Source of the DNA: Planotetraspora silvatica
Lineage (GTDB): Bacteria; Actinomycetota; Actinomycetes; Streptosporangiales; Streptosporangiaceae
Reading direction: 5' to 3'
Assembly: GCF_016863315.1 (NCBI RefSeq)
Contig: NZ_BOOQ01000023.1
Location: forward strand, 186,001-250,000
DNA length: 64,000 nucleotides
Of this stretch, positions 17,355-27,089 are shown piece after piece; the stretch's first letter is position 1, and every line of letters starts with the position of its first letter. The notes below the pieces were generated by a model. That model did no database searches and had not been told where the DNA came from. It saw nothing but the letters and a program-made list of their open reading frames with translations. Made by a program: the position numbers and the translations under genes.

Positions 17355-19514
17355 ATGCCGGAGGTCGAGCCGCTAGGTCGGGGTGATCCGACGCAGCTGG
17401 GTCCGTTCGTGTTGACCGGACGCATCGGCGAGGGCGGCCAGGGTGTGGTCTATCTGGGGGAGAACGAGGCGGGGGATCGCGCCGCGGTCAAACTGCTGCA
17501 CATCAAGTTCAGCGGGGACACGATCGCGAGGTCTCGCTTCGCCCGGGAGCTGAAGGCCGCTCAGCGGGTCGCCGGCTTCTGCACCGCGCGCGTCATCGCC
17601 GCGGACCTGGACGGGGACACTCCGTACATCGCGAGCGAGTACATCGACGGGCGCTCCCTGCGGGAGACCGTCGAGTCGTACGGCCCGCTGAACGGGGCGG
17701 CGCTGGAGCGTCTCGCGGTCGGGACGGCCACCGCGTTGATCGCGATCCACCGCGCCGGGATCGTGCACAGGGACTTCAAGCCCGACAACGTCCTCATCGC
17801 CGAGGACGGGCCCCGGGTGGTCGACTTCGGAATCGCCCGCATCGTCGACTCCACCGGCACGGTCACCAGCCGGGCGGTCGGGACGCCCGCCTACATGGCC
17901 CCCGAGCAGATCTCGGGTGAGCCGGTCGGACCGCCCGCCGACGTCTTCGCCTGGGGCTCGACCATGGCGTTCGCCGCGACGGGGACCGCGGTGTTCGGCG
18001 GCTCGTCGATCGCGGCCGTGCTGAACCGCATCCTCAACCACGACATCGACGTGAGCGTTTTGCCGGAGCGCATCCGTGACGTCGTGAATTCATGTCTCAC
18101 CAAGTCGGCCGCGTCCAGGCCCACCGCGGAGCAACTCCTGCTTCGCCTGCTCGGTCACGCCGAATCGCCGGGCCCGTCCACGGGCGTCCTGTCGGCGGTG
18201 GAGCCCGAGGCGTCCGAGAACGCCGGCATGACCGCCGTCGCCGCGAGCGCGGGCGCCACCGTGAACTCAGGCGGCGGATCCGGTCAGGACAGGCCATCGG
18301 GCCCGGCGGACGTCGGCCCCGGCCGGGAATCCACCCGCGACCTCACCGCCGAGCCCGTAGCCCTGCCCGTCGCCGAACCCGTCGCCCTGCCGATAGCTGA
18401 GCCCGCCGCCCCGCCGATCGCCGAGGAGGAGCCGGCCGAGACGACGAGCCCCGACTGGATCGCGATCTTCAGGGGGAGCCCGGCGATCGTCGATCGGCCC
18501 CGGCCTCCGGCCTCCGCCGGTTCCCGCGCTCCGACCGAGTTCCGTACGGGCTCGCCGCCGGGGGGCCACGGCGGCAGGCCCCGGCCGCGTTCGAAGGGCG
18601 GCAGGGCACGATGGATCGCCGTCGCCACGGCGGCGGTGGCTCTGGCCGCGACCGGCGCGGTGGTGCTCTCCAACAAGATCGCGTCGGAGAGAGGCGGCGG
18701 CGCCGATCCCACCGGCATCTCCACGAGCGGTCCTCCGGCCGCCGCGCTCGTGCCCGTGATCGACAAGGCGCGGAGCACGCATCGGCTGACCATCGCGGTA
18801 AAGGGCGACCTGCCCGGGGTCGGCCTCGAAACCGGCGGGGCCTTCACCGGCTTCGAGGTGGACGTCGCCACGTACATCGCGGGCAAGCTCGGGGTCCCGG
18901 CGAGCGGGATCACCTTCCGCAGGGTCGCGAGGAGCGAACGGACCGGGGCGCTCAAGAACGGCGACGCCGACATGGTGCTGGCCACCTACTCCTACGACGA
19001 GAACAAGGGGGACGGCGTCACGTTCGCCGGCCCGTACTACACCGCCCACGCCGACGTGCTCGTGCGCGAGGACTCCGGGATCCGCGGTCTGAAGGACCTC
19101 GCCGGGCATGTCCTGTGCGCACCGCAGGGCACCGACGCCTACCGGGTCGTCGAGCGGACGGTCGGGGGAGCGGAGGCCGGCGGCGTCGAGGGGGTGCCGG
19201 CGGCGAACTACGCGGTCTGCATGGACCTGCTCGCGCAGGGCCGTGTGGACGGCGTTCCCGGGGACGACCTGATCCTCGCCGGGTTCGCGGACCGGGCCCA
19301 GGGCATGGACCTGGCGGTGCTCGGGGTCAAGCTGACCGACCAGCGGTACTCCGTCGGGTTGCCGCCGAAGGACGCCCGAACCTGCGCGGTCGTACGGGAC
19401 GCCATCGCGGAGATGTACGCGGACGGGACCATGAAGACCCTCGCCGAGAAACATTTCTCGCACGTGCGGTTCGACCTGCAGCAGAAGGCCCCGCCGGTGT
19501 TGTCCTGCGACTAG
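17355..19514 (+). CDS. Transmembrane Ser/Thr protein kinase with extracellular amino-acid-binding (SBP_bac_3) domain
   Basis: Three parts in 719 residues. Residues about 17-270 are a Hanks-type kinase: Gly loop GEGGQGVVYLG, AVKLL with the Lys, catalytic HRDFKPDN at about 137, DFGIA, and APE. A Pro/Ala/Glu-rich linker follows with repeated PVAEP/PIAEP units, then one transmembrane helix at about 417-438. Residues about 470-710 form a periplasmic substrate-binding domain of the polar amino-acid type: LTIAVKGDLPGV, FTGFEVDVATYIAGKLGV, DADMVLATYSYDENK, FAGPYY and C-terminal PPKDARTC. This would let an extracellular ligand control the kinase directly. The kinase motifs look active. No ABC partner genes adjoin it. 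Confidence 0.93.
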   Translation: MPEVEPLGRGDPTQLGPFVLTGRIGEGGQGVVYLGENEAGDRAAVKLLHIKFSGDTIARSRFARELKAAQRVAGFCTARVIAADLDGDTPYIASEYIDGRSLRETVESYGPLNGAALERLAVGTATALIAIHRAGIVHRDFKPDNVLIAEDGPRVVDFGIARIVDSTGTVTSRAVGTPAYMAPEQISGEPVGPPADVFAWGSTMAFAATGTAVFGGSSIAAVLNRILNHDIDVSVLPERIRDVVNSCLTKSAASRPTAEQLLLRLLGHAESPGPSTGVLSAVEPEASENAGMTAVAASAGATVNSGGGSGQDRPSGPADVGPGRESTRDLTAEPVALPVAEPVALPIAEPAAPPIAEEEPAETTSPDWIAIFRGSPAIVDRPRPPASAGSRAPTEFRTGSPPGGHGGRPRPRSKGGRARWIAVATAAVALAATGAVVLSNKIASERGGGADPTGISTSGPPAAALVPVIDKARSTHRLTIAVKGDLPGVGLETGGAFTGFEVDVATYIAGKLGVPASGITFRRVARSERTGALKNGDADMVLATYSYDENKGDGVTFAGPYYTAHADVLVREDSGIRGLKDLAGHVLCAPQGTDAYRVVERTVGGAEAGGVEGVPAANYAVCMDLLAQGRVDGVPGDDLILAGFADRAQGMDLAVLGVKLTDQRYSVGLPPKDARTCAVVRDAIAEMYADGTMKTLAEKHFSHVRFDLQQKAPPVLSCD

Positions 19515-19524
19515 GTGCACTCGG

Positions 19525-20067
19525 TCAGGCCGTGCCCGATCGCCGTTCGACGTCGGCGATCGAGTCGTCGGCCCACTCCATGACGCCGCGTGTCTGGCGG
19601 ATGCCGAGGTCCAGGGCGTAGGCCCCGAACATGCCCCATCTCCCGGCCGGGTCCGCGATCGCGTTCCGCGCGGCCCGCAACTCCTCCAGTTCCGCGAGAT
19701 GTGCCTGCGCGCTCGTCTTCATCCTGCGCAGGACCGTCACGGCCTCGTCGGGCTCGAGCAACGGCACCAGGAAGGACTGGAGGGCCGTTTCGCTGCGCGT
19801 CGTCGTGGACGGGCTGTGGTCGAGGAGCCACCGCCGCAGCTCGGCTTGGCCGTCCGGGGTGACGCTGTAGATCTTCCTCCCGCGCGCGCCCTCGGCCCCG
19901 ACCGCCAGGAGCCCGTCGGCCGTCATCTTGGCGAGCTCCGGATAGATCTGGCTGTGCCCGGCCTGCCACACGTGGGCGACGGACTTCTCGAACTTCTTCG
20001 CCAGGTCGTAGCCGCTGGAGGGCCCGGAGACCGTCAGCAGGCCGAGCAGCGCGATACGCAGGGACAT
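19525..20067 (-). CDS. PadR family transcriptional regulator
   Basis: 180 residues. The N-terminal winged helix is typical of PadR: LRIALLGLLTVSGPSSGYDL, then HVWQAGHSQIYPELAKM and GRKIYSVTPDG in the wing. A C-terminal helical dimerisation part follows. The ATG at 20067 is chosen; the longer frame to 20100 adds residues not seen in the family. No ribosome site precedes it and a TATGCT box lies about seven bases upstream, so the mRNA is probably leaderless. It is divergent from an MFS exporter with a palindromic repeat between them, so it most likely represses the exporter and itself. Confidence 0.9.
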   Translation of the reverse strand: MSLRIALLGLLTVSGPSSGYDLAKKFEKSVAHVWQAGHSQIYPELAKMTADGLLAVGAEGARGRKIYSVTPDGQAELRRWLLDHSPSTTTRSETALQSFLVPLLEPDEAVTVLRRMKTSAQAHLAELEELRAARNAIADPAGRWGMFGAYALDLGIRQTRGVMEWADDSIADVERRSGTA

Positions 20068-20088
20068 GCATTGCAGCATATACCAAGG

Positions 20089-20113
20089 TTGACATGTCAC
20101 TCCTTACATGTCA
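20089..20113. promoter_or_regulatory. Probable PadR operator
   Basis: The palindrome gacatgtc (20091-20098) and a second acatgt (20106-20111), both within a repeated acatgtcac, lie 15 bases apart in the divergent region. ATGT/ACAT dyads are known PadR-family operator cores. The first overlaps a ttgaca that could be a -35 element. Confidence 0.5.
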
Positions 20114-20123
20114 CCTTCGACAC

Positions 20124-21569
20124 ATGCCACGCAAGAACGGAATCCTCCTCCTCGCCGTGCTCGGCGGGATGTTCCTCGCGATGCTCGACCAGACGATCGT
20201 GGGGACGGCGCTGCCCCGGATCACCGCCGAACTCGACGGGACGGACCTCTACACCTGGGTCGTGACCGCCTATCTGCTGACCTCCACCGTCACCGTCCCC
20301 CTGTACGGCAGGCTGTCCGACGTCCACGGCCGCAAGCCGCTGCTGCTCATCGGGGTGACGGTCTTCCTCGTGGGCTCGATCCTCTGCGGGGCGGCACAGA
20401 GCATGGGCCAGCTCATCGCCTTCCGCGGGCTGCAGGGACTCGGCGCCGGCGCGCTGCTGCCGCTCTCCCTGGCGCTGGTCATCGACCTGTTCCCGCCGGA
20501 GCGCAGCGGCCGGGTGCAGGGCGCGCTCGGCGGCGTGATGGCGCTCAGCTACATCGCCGGGCCCTTCCTCGGCGGGCTGTTCACCGATCACGCGAGCTGG
20601 CGCTGGGCCTTCTACGTCAACGTGCCCATCGGCATCGTGCTGATCGCGATCATCTGGACGACGCTGCCCCACCGGGCCGGTGACAGCGACGGCGCGCGAC
20701 CCGACTATCTGGGCATCGCGGTCTTCGCCGCCGCCATCAGCGCGCTGATGGTCGGCCTCACGGAGAAGGGGCTCGACGGTCACACCTGGACGAGCGGCCC
20801 GGTCATCGGCCCGATCGCGGCGGCCCTCGTGCTGCTCGCCGTGTTCGTCGCCGTCGAGCGGCGCGCGCGGCAGCCGATCGTCCCGTTGGGGCTGTTCGCC
20901 AACCGCACCTACACCCTGGTCAACGTGGCCTCGTTCTCCACGGCCTTCTGCCTGTTCGCCGGAGTGGTCTTCCTGCCCCGCTACTTCCAGGAGGCCCACG
21001 GGCTCAGCGCCACGTCGTCGGGCCTGCACATCTATCCGCTGATGCTCGCGATGGTCGTGGGCAGCGTGGTGACCGGTGCGCTGATCTCCAGGACCGGCCG
21101 CTACAAGCCCTGGCTCGTGACCGCGCCGATCTTCCTCGTCGTGGGCACGTTGTTGTGCGCGAACCTGGCCGTCGACACCTCGACGCTCATGCTCACCGTG
21201 TGGATGGCCCTGATCGGCCTCGGGATCGGCCCCATGTTGTCGGGGCTCACGGTGGCGATCCAGTCGTCGGTCCCGCCCAGCCACATCGGGACCGCCAGCG
21301 CGAACCTGACGTTCTTCCGCCAGATCGGCGGGTCCGTGGCGCTGGCCGTCGCGGGCACGGCCTACACGTCCGTGGTGGCCCGAGAGGCTCCGGTGCACGG
21401 GCTCCAGGCCGCGCACGCCGCCGCGACCGCGACCGTCATCCCCTGGCTCGGTGTCGCGGGCGCCGTCGTCGCCCTGGTGGCGCTGGCGCTGATGCCGGAC
21501 GGCGGCCTGCGGCGCGGCCCCGCCGCACAGGACCGCACACCGGCCGCGGCCCAGCCGGAACCGGTGTGA
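20124..21569 (+). CDS. MFS drug exporter, DHA2 (EmrB/QacA) type
   Basis: 481 residues with about 14 hydrophobic helices. Family motifs: LDQTIVGTALPRI in helix 1, LYGRLSDVHGRKPLL (motif A) between helices 2 and 3, GLQGLGAGALLPL, and SYIAGPFLGG (motif C, typical of antiporters). Proton-driven export of toxic compounds or metabolites is expected; substrate unknown. The ATG at 20124 was chosen over one at 20094 because the latter lies inside the palindromic operator and would add a non-family leader. Divergent from the PadR gene. Confidence 0.92.
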   Translation: MPRKNGILLLAVLGGMFLAMLDQTIVGTALPRITAELDGTDLYTWVVTAYLLTSTVTVPLYGRLSDVHGRKPLLLIGVTVFLVGSILCGAAQSMGQLIAFRGLQGLGAGALLPLSLALVIDLFPPERSGRVQGALGGVMALSYIAGPFLGGLFTDHASWRWAFYVNVPIGIVLIAIIWTTLPHRAGDSDGARPDYLGIAVFAAAISALMVGLTEKGLDGHTWTSGPVIGPIAAALVLLAVFVAVERRARQPIVPLGLFANRTYTLVNVASFSTAFCLFAGVVFLPRYFQEAHGLSATSSGLHIYPLMLAMVVGSVVTGALISRTGRYKPWLVTAPIFLVVGTLLCANLAVDTSTLMLTVWMALIGLGIGPMLSGLTVAIQSSVPPSHIGTASANLTFFRQIGGSVALAVAGTAYTSVVAREAPVHGLQAAHAAATATVIPWLGVAGAVVALVALALMPDGGLRRGPAAQDRTPAAAQPEPV

Positions 21570-21663
21570 GCATCACGGAGAACGAATGTTTCCCCTGCGT
21601 GTCGAACGGTTGAGCGCGTGCCCGCACACGATTGAATTGATCTCGAGTGTTCGGGGGAGCGGT

Positions 21664-22494
21664 ATGGGTCGCAGGGTCGTCACGGGTTTGGTGTGCGTTC
21701 TCGTCGCCGGAGCGCCGCAACCGGCGCTCGCGGCGGAGCAGTGGGGAGCGGCCGACCTCTCGGTCGGCATCTCCGCCTCGCCGAAGGTCGCCCAACCGGG
21801 CCAGCCGCTCACCTACCACATCAAGGTGCACAACGACGGCCCCGGAGACGCGGTGTTGCCGGTCCTGCGGGTCCACACGCCGCGCGACTTCCAGATCATC
21901 AACGTCGACGTCGCCGAATGTACGCCCGGCAGAGGGATGAACGAGGTGATCTGCCGGGCGTCGCAGGACGTCCTGGCCGGAGGCTCGGGAAGCATGACGA
22001 TCACCGGTCTCATCAGGCCGGGAGCCGAAGGGCCGCTCCGCGCGGAGGCCAGGCTGTCGTCCGAGATCGTGGACTCCGACAAGTCGGATAACACCGCCGA
22101 GACGCTGACCAAGGTCGACGGGGGCGCCGACCTGGCCGTGCGATTCGGCGAATCCACCAGGTTCACCCGGCCGGGCCACTGGTTCGCGGTGCGCGCCGAG
22201 GTGCGCAACCGCGGGCCCCGGGTCGTCCGCGACGCCTACGTCTTCCTGCAGCCACGGGAGGCCAGGCTCGAGTCGGCGACGGGGGGCAGGTGCCGCCGGG
22301 GCCCCGCCTTCGTCGGGTGCTCGCTCCCGCCGATCAGGTCGGGGGCCACCGGCCTGCTGCAACTGGTGTTCCGGGTGCCGTCCCGGGCGTCGCACGCGGT
22401 GGACACGATGGCCACCGTGTACTCCCGCCGTCTCGGCGATCGCCGCCCGAACAACAACAAGGCGCGGATGCGGGTCGCCCTCCGCCGCGGCTAG
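21664..22494 (+). CDS. Secreted protein with two DUF11/CARDB-like beta domains
   Basis: 276 residues. The N-terminus is a Sec signal peptide, MGRRVVTGLVCVLVAGAP, ending in ALAAEQ. Two related immunoglobulin-like domains follow: one from ADLSVGISASPKVAQPGQPL and one from ADLAVRFGESTRFTRPGHWF, each with the phrase N.GP typical of DUF11 repeats. There is no anchor or sorting signal, so it is probably released or wall-associated. GGGGGAG lies before the ATG at 21664. Function is unknown. Confidence 0.8.
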   Translation: MGRRVVTGLVCVLVAGAPQPALAAEQWGAADLSVGISASPKVAQPGQPLTYHIKVHNDGPGDAVLPVLRVHTPRDFQIINVDVAECTPGRGMNEVICRASQDVLAGGSGSMTITGLIRPGAEGPLRAEARLSSEIVDSDKSDNTAETLTKVDGGADLAVRFGESTRFTRPGHWFAVRAEVRNRGPRVVRDAYVFLQPREARLESATGGRCRRGPAFVGCSLPPIRSGATGLLQLVFRVPSRASHAVDTMATVYSRRLGDRRPNNNKARMRVALRRG

Positions 22495-22513
22495 TTGACG
22501 AGCCCGCGGACCG

Positions 22514-23476
22514 TCAACTCCGGTAGGCCGCCCAGGCGTCGGCGACGATGCCCTCCAGTGAAGTGTGGTCGGGCTTCCAGCCGAGCTCCCGCTGGATCTT
22601 GTCCGAGGAAGCCACCAGGAAGGCGGGGTCGCCGGGCCGCCTCGGCGCCGTCACCACGGGGATCTCATGCCGGGTGACCTCCCTGCACACGTCGATGACG
22701 TCCCGCACGGAGAACCCCGTGCCGTTGCCGAGGTTGAAGATCCGGTGGGTGCCGGCCGTACAGGCGCCGAGGGCGAGCAGGTGGGCGCGGGCGAGGTCGG
22801 AGACGTGCACGTAGTCGCGGACGCAGGTGCCGTCGGGCGTCGGGTAGTCGTCGCCGAACACGTTCACCGACTCCCGCTCCCCGAGGGCGACCTTGAGGAC
22901 GTTGGGGATCAGATGCGTCTCGACCGTGTGGCGCTCACGGAACCGGCCATACGCCCCGGCCACGTTGAAGTAGCGCAAACTCACGGCGGCCAGGCCGTAC
23001 AGGCCGGCGAACGTGGTCAGCGCGGTGTCGACCGCCAGCTTCGACGCGCCATAGGGGTTGGTCGGCCGGGTGGGGTCGGTCTCCACGATCGGCCGGGCGG
23101 CGGTTCCGTCGGCGGAGGGATCCCCGTACGTCGCCGCGGTGGAGGAGAACACGATCCGGCCGACGCCCGCCTGGCGCATGGCGTCGAGCAGGGTCAGGGT
23201 GCCGCCCAGGTTGTGCGACCAGTACAGCCCGGGCTTTTCGACCGACTCGCCCACGAGGGACTTGGCCGCGAAGTGGAACACCGCGTCGAAGCCCTCGGCC
23301 AGCAGGTCGTGGGCCCGGGTGATCGAGCCCTCCACGAACCGGGCTTCGGCCGGCACCGCGTCCCTGTGCCCGGTCGACAGGTCGTCCAGCACCGTGACGT
23401 CGTGCCCCTCCTCGGCGAGCTGGGCCGTCACGACGCTGCCGATGTACCCTGCTCCACCAGTAACCAGCAGCTTCAC
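22514..23476 (-). CDS. galE: UDP-glucose 4-epimerase
   Basis: 320-residue extended SDR. The N-terminal nucleotide site is TGGAGYIGS, the catalytic Tyr and Lys are in YGASKLA, the catalytic Ser/Thr region is FSSTAATYG, and the substrate region [10 protein letters not shown] and the segment [16 protein letters not shown] are all as in GalE. It interconverts UDP-glucose and UDP-galactose for glycan synthesis. It is divergent from the CNNM/CorC gene and ends 20 bases after the secreted protein gene on the opposite strand. Confidence 0.93.
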   Translation of the reverse strand: MKLLVTGGAGYIGSVVTAQLAEEGHDVTVLDDLSTGHRDAVPAEARFVEGSITRAHDLLAEGFDAVFHFAAKSLVGESVEKPGLYWSHNLGGTLTLLDAMRQAGVGRIVFSSTAATYGDPSADGTAARPIVETDPTRPTNPYGASKLAVDTALTTFAGLYGLAAVSLRYFNVAGAYGRFRERHTVETHLIPNVLKVALGERESVNVFGDDYPTPDGTCVRDYVHVSDLARAHLLALGACTAGTHRIFNLGNGTGFSVRDVIDVCREVTRHEIPVVTAPRRPGDPAFLVASSDKIQRELGWKPDHTSLEGIVADAWAAYRS

Positions 23477-23642
23477 TGTGTACTCCTGTTGGGTTTTGTT
23501 GGATTATGTACGGCGCGCCCTAGCTTACGCGGTTCGAGTACGAGTGGGCGGGAACCCCAGGCAGTACCGTGATCTGAGACGTCGGCACGAGATCGCGAAC
23601 AGCCAGCGGCGCGATCACCAATCCCTTGAACGGACTGATGAC

Positions 23643-24965
23643 GTGGACAACGTCGCGTTGACCCTCACACTGGTCCTGATATTCATTCTGATCTGCGGGT
23701 TCTTCGCCGCCGCGGAGATGGCCCTGGTCTCGCTCCGGGAGAGCCAGATCCGGCGGCTGAGCGCGACCGGCCGTCGTGGCGCCCGGGTGCAGAAGCTCAC
23801 CCGCGATCCGAACAGGTTCCTGTCGTCCATCCAGGTCGGCGTGACCGTCGCCACGGTGTTGTCCGCCGCGCTCGGCGCGGACGCGCTGGCCGGCCGGTTG
23901 CAGCCGCTGCTGGTGGGCTGGGGGCTCAAGCAGGGCGTCGCCGCCCCGGTCGCGTTCGTGATCGTGACACTCGGCATCTCCTACGTGACGCTCGTGCTGG
24001 GCGAACTCGCGCCCAAGCGGTTCGGGCGGCAGCGCGCCGAGTCGATCTCCCTCCTGGTCGCCCCGCTGCTCGACCGCATCGCGACGTTGTCGAGGCCGGT
24101 GATCTGGGTGTTGTCCCAGTCCACGAACGGGATCGTCCGGCTGCTCGGCGGCAACCCGCTGGCCGATCGCGCCGCCATGACCACGGAAGAGCTCAAGGAC
24201 ATGGTGGTGGGCCACAAGGAGCTCACCCAGGACGAGCGTGATGTGATCGCCGAGGTCTTCGCCGCGGGCAAGCGCCAGCTCAGGGAGGTGCTGCTGCCTC
24301 GGACGGAGGTCGAGTTCATGGCGGCGGACACCCCGCTCGCCGAGGCCGCGATACTCGCGGCGGGGTTGCCGCACTCCCGTTTCCCGGTCTACCGGGACTC
24401 CTACGATGACATCATCGGCTTCGTCCACGTGCGGGACCTGCTGGACCCGGTCCTGACCGGCCGGATCGAGCCGATCAGCGAGCTCGTCCCGATCCGGCCG
24501 GTCAAGCTCGTGCCCGCGAGCAAGCGGGTGCTCGTGACGCTGGCCGAGATGCGCGACGAGGGCCACCACCTGGCGATCGTCGTCGACGAGTACGGCGGCA
24601 CCGACGGCATCGTCACCCTGGAGGACCTGGTCGAGGAGCTCATCGGCGACATCAGGGACGAGTACGACGACGACGGGCAGGCCGTCCGCGTCATCGCGGG
24701 GGACATGGAGGTCGAGGGCCTGGTCAACCTCGACGAGTTCGCCGACCAGACGGGAGTCCGGCTCCCGGACGGGCCCTACGAGACGCTCGGGGGATACATG
24801 ATGGCCGCCCTCGGGCATCTGCCGCAGACCGGCGAGACCGCCGAGGCGCCCGGCGTCAAGCTCACGGTGACCGAGATGGACGGCCGCCGGGTGTCCCGTG
24901 TCCGCGTCACCCCGACGGTCCCGTCCCCGCCCGCTGAGGACGACGCGCCGGAGCCCGGGGAGTGA
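23643..24965 (+). CDS. CNNM/CorC (hemolysin C) family transporter-like protein
   Basis: 440 residues: an N-terminal DUF21 domain with four hydrophobic helices (about 1-190, with [14 protein letters not shown] and [11 protein letters not shown]), a CBS pair (about 210-330, with [15 protein letters not shown] and [19 protein letters not shown]), and a C-terminal CorC_HlyC domain ([17 protein letters not shown]). The family is implicated in Mg or Co efflux and ion homeostasis. The GTG at 23643 is chosen because it gives the family-like start [15 protein letters not shown]; upstream sequence in frame is not conserved-looking. The ribosome site is weak. Confidence 0.88.
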   Translation: MDNVALTLTLVLIFILICGFFAAAEMALVSLRESQIRRLSATGRRGARVQKLTRDPNRFLSSIQVGVTVATVLSAALGADALAGRLQPLLVGWGLKQGVAAPVAFVIVTLGISYVTLVLGELAPKRFGRQRAESISLLVAPLLDRIATLSRPVIWVLSQSTNGIVRLLGGNPLADRAAMTTEELKDMVVGHKELTQDERDVIAEVFAAGKRQLREVLLPRTEVEFMAADTPLAEAAILAAGLPHSRFPVYRDSYDDIIGFVHVRDLLDPVLTGRIEPISELVPIRPVKLVPASKRVLVTLAEMRDEGHHLAIVVDEYGGTDGIVTLEDLVEELIGDIRDEYDDDGQAVRVIAGDMEVEGLVNLDEFADQTGVRLPDGPYETLGGYMMAALGHLPQTGETAEAPGVKLTVTEMDGRRVSRVRVTPTVPSPPAEDDAPEPGE

Positions 24966-25008
24966 CCCTGTCGCGGATACCCACCGAACCCTGCCAGAAT
25001 GGGATGCC

Positions 25009-26013
25009 ATGGCTCGACCTCGCGTTCTGTCCGGCATTCAGCCCACCGCCGACTCCTTCCACATGGGCAACTATCTCGGTGCGGTGCGGCAGTACGTCGC
25101 GCTCCAGGAGACGCATGAGGCGTTCTACTTCATCGCCGACCTCCATGCTCTGACCGTCACCCCCAAGCCGGACGAGTTGCGCCGCCGTACGAGGATCGCC
25201 GCGGCCCAGCTGTTCGGGGCGGGACTCGACCCCGAGCGCGCCGCCGTCTTCGCGCAGAGCCACGTCCGTGAGCACTCCGAACTGGCGTGGTACCTCATCT
25301 GCCAGACGGGCATGGGCGAGGCGGGCCGGATGACCCAGTTCAAGGACAAGTCCGCCAGGTACGGCGAGAACGCGGCCAGCGTGGGCCTGTTCACCTACCC
25401 GATCCTGCAGGCCGCCGACATCCTGATCTACCAGGCCGACCAGGTGCCGGTGGGCGTCGACCAGAAGCAGCACCTCGAGCTAAGCCGCGACCTCGCGCAG
25501 CGGTTCAACAGCCGGTACGGCCAGACGTTCAAGGTGCCGAACCCGTACATCCTGAAGGAGGTCGAGAAGATCGGCGACCTCCAGGACCCGACGGCCAAGA
25601 TGTCGAAGTCCTCGTCGAGCCCCCAGGGCATCCTCGACGTGCTGGAGGAGCCGGCGGCGCTGCGCAAGAAGGTCATGCGGGCCGTGACCGACACCGGCAG
25701 CGAGATCGTCGCCGACGAGGAGAACAAGCCGGGCGTCACCAACCTGCTGCGGATCCACTCGGCGATCTCGGGTGTCGCGATCGCCGAACTGGAGGCGCGG
25801 TTCGCCGGCCAGGGTTACGGCGCCCTCAAGAAGGAGATCGCCGAGATCGTCGTGGAGGCGTTCGGGCCGATCCGGGAGCGCACGGAGAAGCTGCTGGCCG
25901 ACGAGCCCGAGCTCGACCGGCTGCTCGCCGCGGGCGCGGCCCGGGCGCGCGCGGTCGCCCGGGAGACCATGGAGCAGGTCCGCGACCGGCTGGGGCTGCT
26001 TCCCACGCCCTGA
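25009..26013 (+). CDS. trpS: Tryptophanyl-tRNA synthetase
   Basis: Class I synthetase of 334 residues. The HIGH-type motif is HMGN at residues 18-21, preceded by SGIQPTADS. The signature [20 protein letters not shown] is present, and the KMSKS loop reads [11 protein letters not shown] at about residue 197. An ATG five bases upstream is out of frame. The gene starts 43 bases after the CorC-like gene and may be cotranscribed with it and with yihY downstream. No tRNA gene is nearby. Confidence 0.96.
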   Translation: MARPRVLSGIQPTADSFHMGNYLGAVRQYVALQETHEAFYFIADLHALTVTPKPDELRRRTRIAAAQLFGAGLDPERAAVFAQSHVREHSELAWYLICQTGMGEAGRMTQFKDKSARYGENAASVGLFTYPILQAADILIYQADQVPVGVDQKQHLELSRDLAQRFNSRYGQTFKVPNPYILKEVEKIGDLQDPTAKMSKSSSSPQGILDVLEEPAALRKKVMRAVTDTGSEIVADEENKPGVTNLLRIHSAISGVAIAELEARFAGQGYGALKKEIAEIVVEAFGPIRERTEKLLADEPELDRLLAAGAARARAVARETMEQVRDRLGLLPTP

Positions 26014-26109
26014 GCGGTGGGTACCGGACGCGCGGGCCCCGTCGTGGGCGACGCGGAAACGATGCCGGCGCGCCCGCGTCGGCCGTGTTTCGTGGGGTAA
26101 TGACCGGCC

Positions 26110-27054
26110 GTGGGAACAGGGATGGTGCAACGGGTCACACGGCGCGTCGACGCCGCGCGGGCCTGGGGCCGGGACGTCGTCGAACGGGAGCGGATCCGCT
26201 TCCACTGGCTCGACCATGTGATCCGGACCGTCCAGCGGTACCAGGTGCAGTCCGGCGACCGGCTGGCCGGGGCGTTCACGTACTTCGCCTTCCTGTCGTT
26301 CTTCCCGCTGATCGCGCTGGCCTTCGCCGTGATCCAGTTCCGTACGCCCGAAGTCGTGGAGACCCTCGTCAAGGCGATCAACGAGCAGCTCCCCGGGCTG
26401 GCGTCGAAGCTGCAGATCGACAAACTCAAGGACGTCCAGACGAGCGCCGGGGTCTTCGGACTGGTCGGCCTCTTCTACGCCGGCCTGGGCGCGATGGACG
26501 CCCTGCGTTCCGCCCTGCGGGAGATTTGGATGCTCGCGGAGCCGCCGCTCAACTACTTCCTGGGCAAGCTCAGGGACCTGGTCGCACTCGTGCTCATCGG
26601 CGTCACCATGCTCGTGTCGGTGGCCGTGGGCGGGTTCGCGACCGGCGCGACCGGAACGGTGACCGGGTTCATCGGGCTGGACGACACCGTCCTCGCCGGG
26701 CCGTCCGTCTGGATCACCGGCGTCCTCGTGAGCCTCGCCGCCGATCTGCTGCTCTTCCTGATCATCCTCGGCTGGCTCGCGAAGCCGCCGCAGCCCTTCC
26801 GGGTGATCGTCAAGGGCGGACTGCTGGGCGCCGTGATGTTCGGGCTGCTCAAGCAGGTCGCCACGCTGGTCCTCGCCGGCACGCTGCGCAACCCGGTCTA
26901 CGGCGCGTTCGCCGTGATCGTGGGCCTGCTGCTGTGGATCAACCTGGCGGCCCGGGTGATCCTCTACTCCGCCGCGTGGACGGCGACGGCCACGATGGGC
27001 CCGCCTCCCGAGCCCACCCCCGTGCCGTCGACCATCATCGGCGGTCAGAGCTGA
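26110..27054 (+). CDS. YihY/BrkB family inner-membrane protein
   Basis: 314 residues with about six hydrophobic segments. Family features: the N-terminal DRLAGAFTYFAFLSFFPLIA, the EIWMLAEPPLN segment and the LLLWINLAARVILYSAAW near the end. Function is unresolved; the family was once wrongly called RNase BN. Starts at GTG or ATG near 26110 without a strong ribosome site. Downstream, ctgatcacggg is repeated three times before the opposing carboxypeptidase gene. Confidence 0.88.
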   Translation: MGTGMVQRVTRRVDAARAWGRDVVERERIRFHWLDHVIRTVQRYQVQSGDRLAGAFTYFAFLSFFPLIALAFAVIQFRTPEVVETLVKAINEQLPGLASKLQIDKLKDVQTSAGVFGLVGLFYAGLGAMDALRSALREIWMLAEPPLNYFLGKLRDLVALVLIGVTMLVSVAVGGFATGATGTVTGFIGLDDTVLAGPSVWITGVLVSLAADLLLFLIILGWLAKPPQPFRVIVKGGLLGAVMFGLLKQVATLVLAGTLRNPVYGAFAVIVGLLLWINLAARVILYSAAWTATATMGPPPEPTPVPSTIIGGQS

Positions 27055-27089
27055 TCACGGGCTGATCACGGGCTGATCAGGGCTGATCG
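27052..27089. repeat. Short tandem repeat between convergent genes
   Basis: ctgatcacggg occurs three times in tandem with a final shortened ctgatcagggctgatcgg. It covers the yihY stop and the 3' end of the carboxypeptidase gene on the other strand; the repeated tgatca cores could also pair as a weak hairpin. Confidence 0.6.

Noticed and set aside
17128-17376. 82-residue frame before the receptor kinase
   Set aside because: No ribosome site, overlaps the kinase start, and no recognisable sequence.
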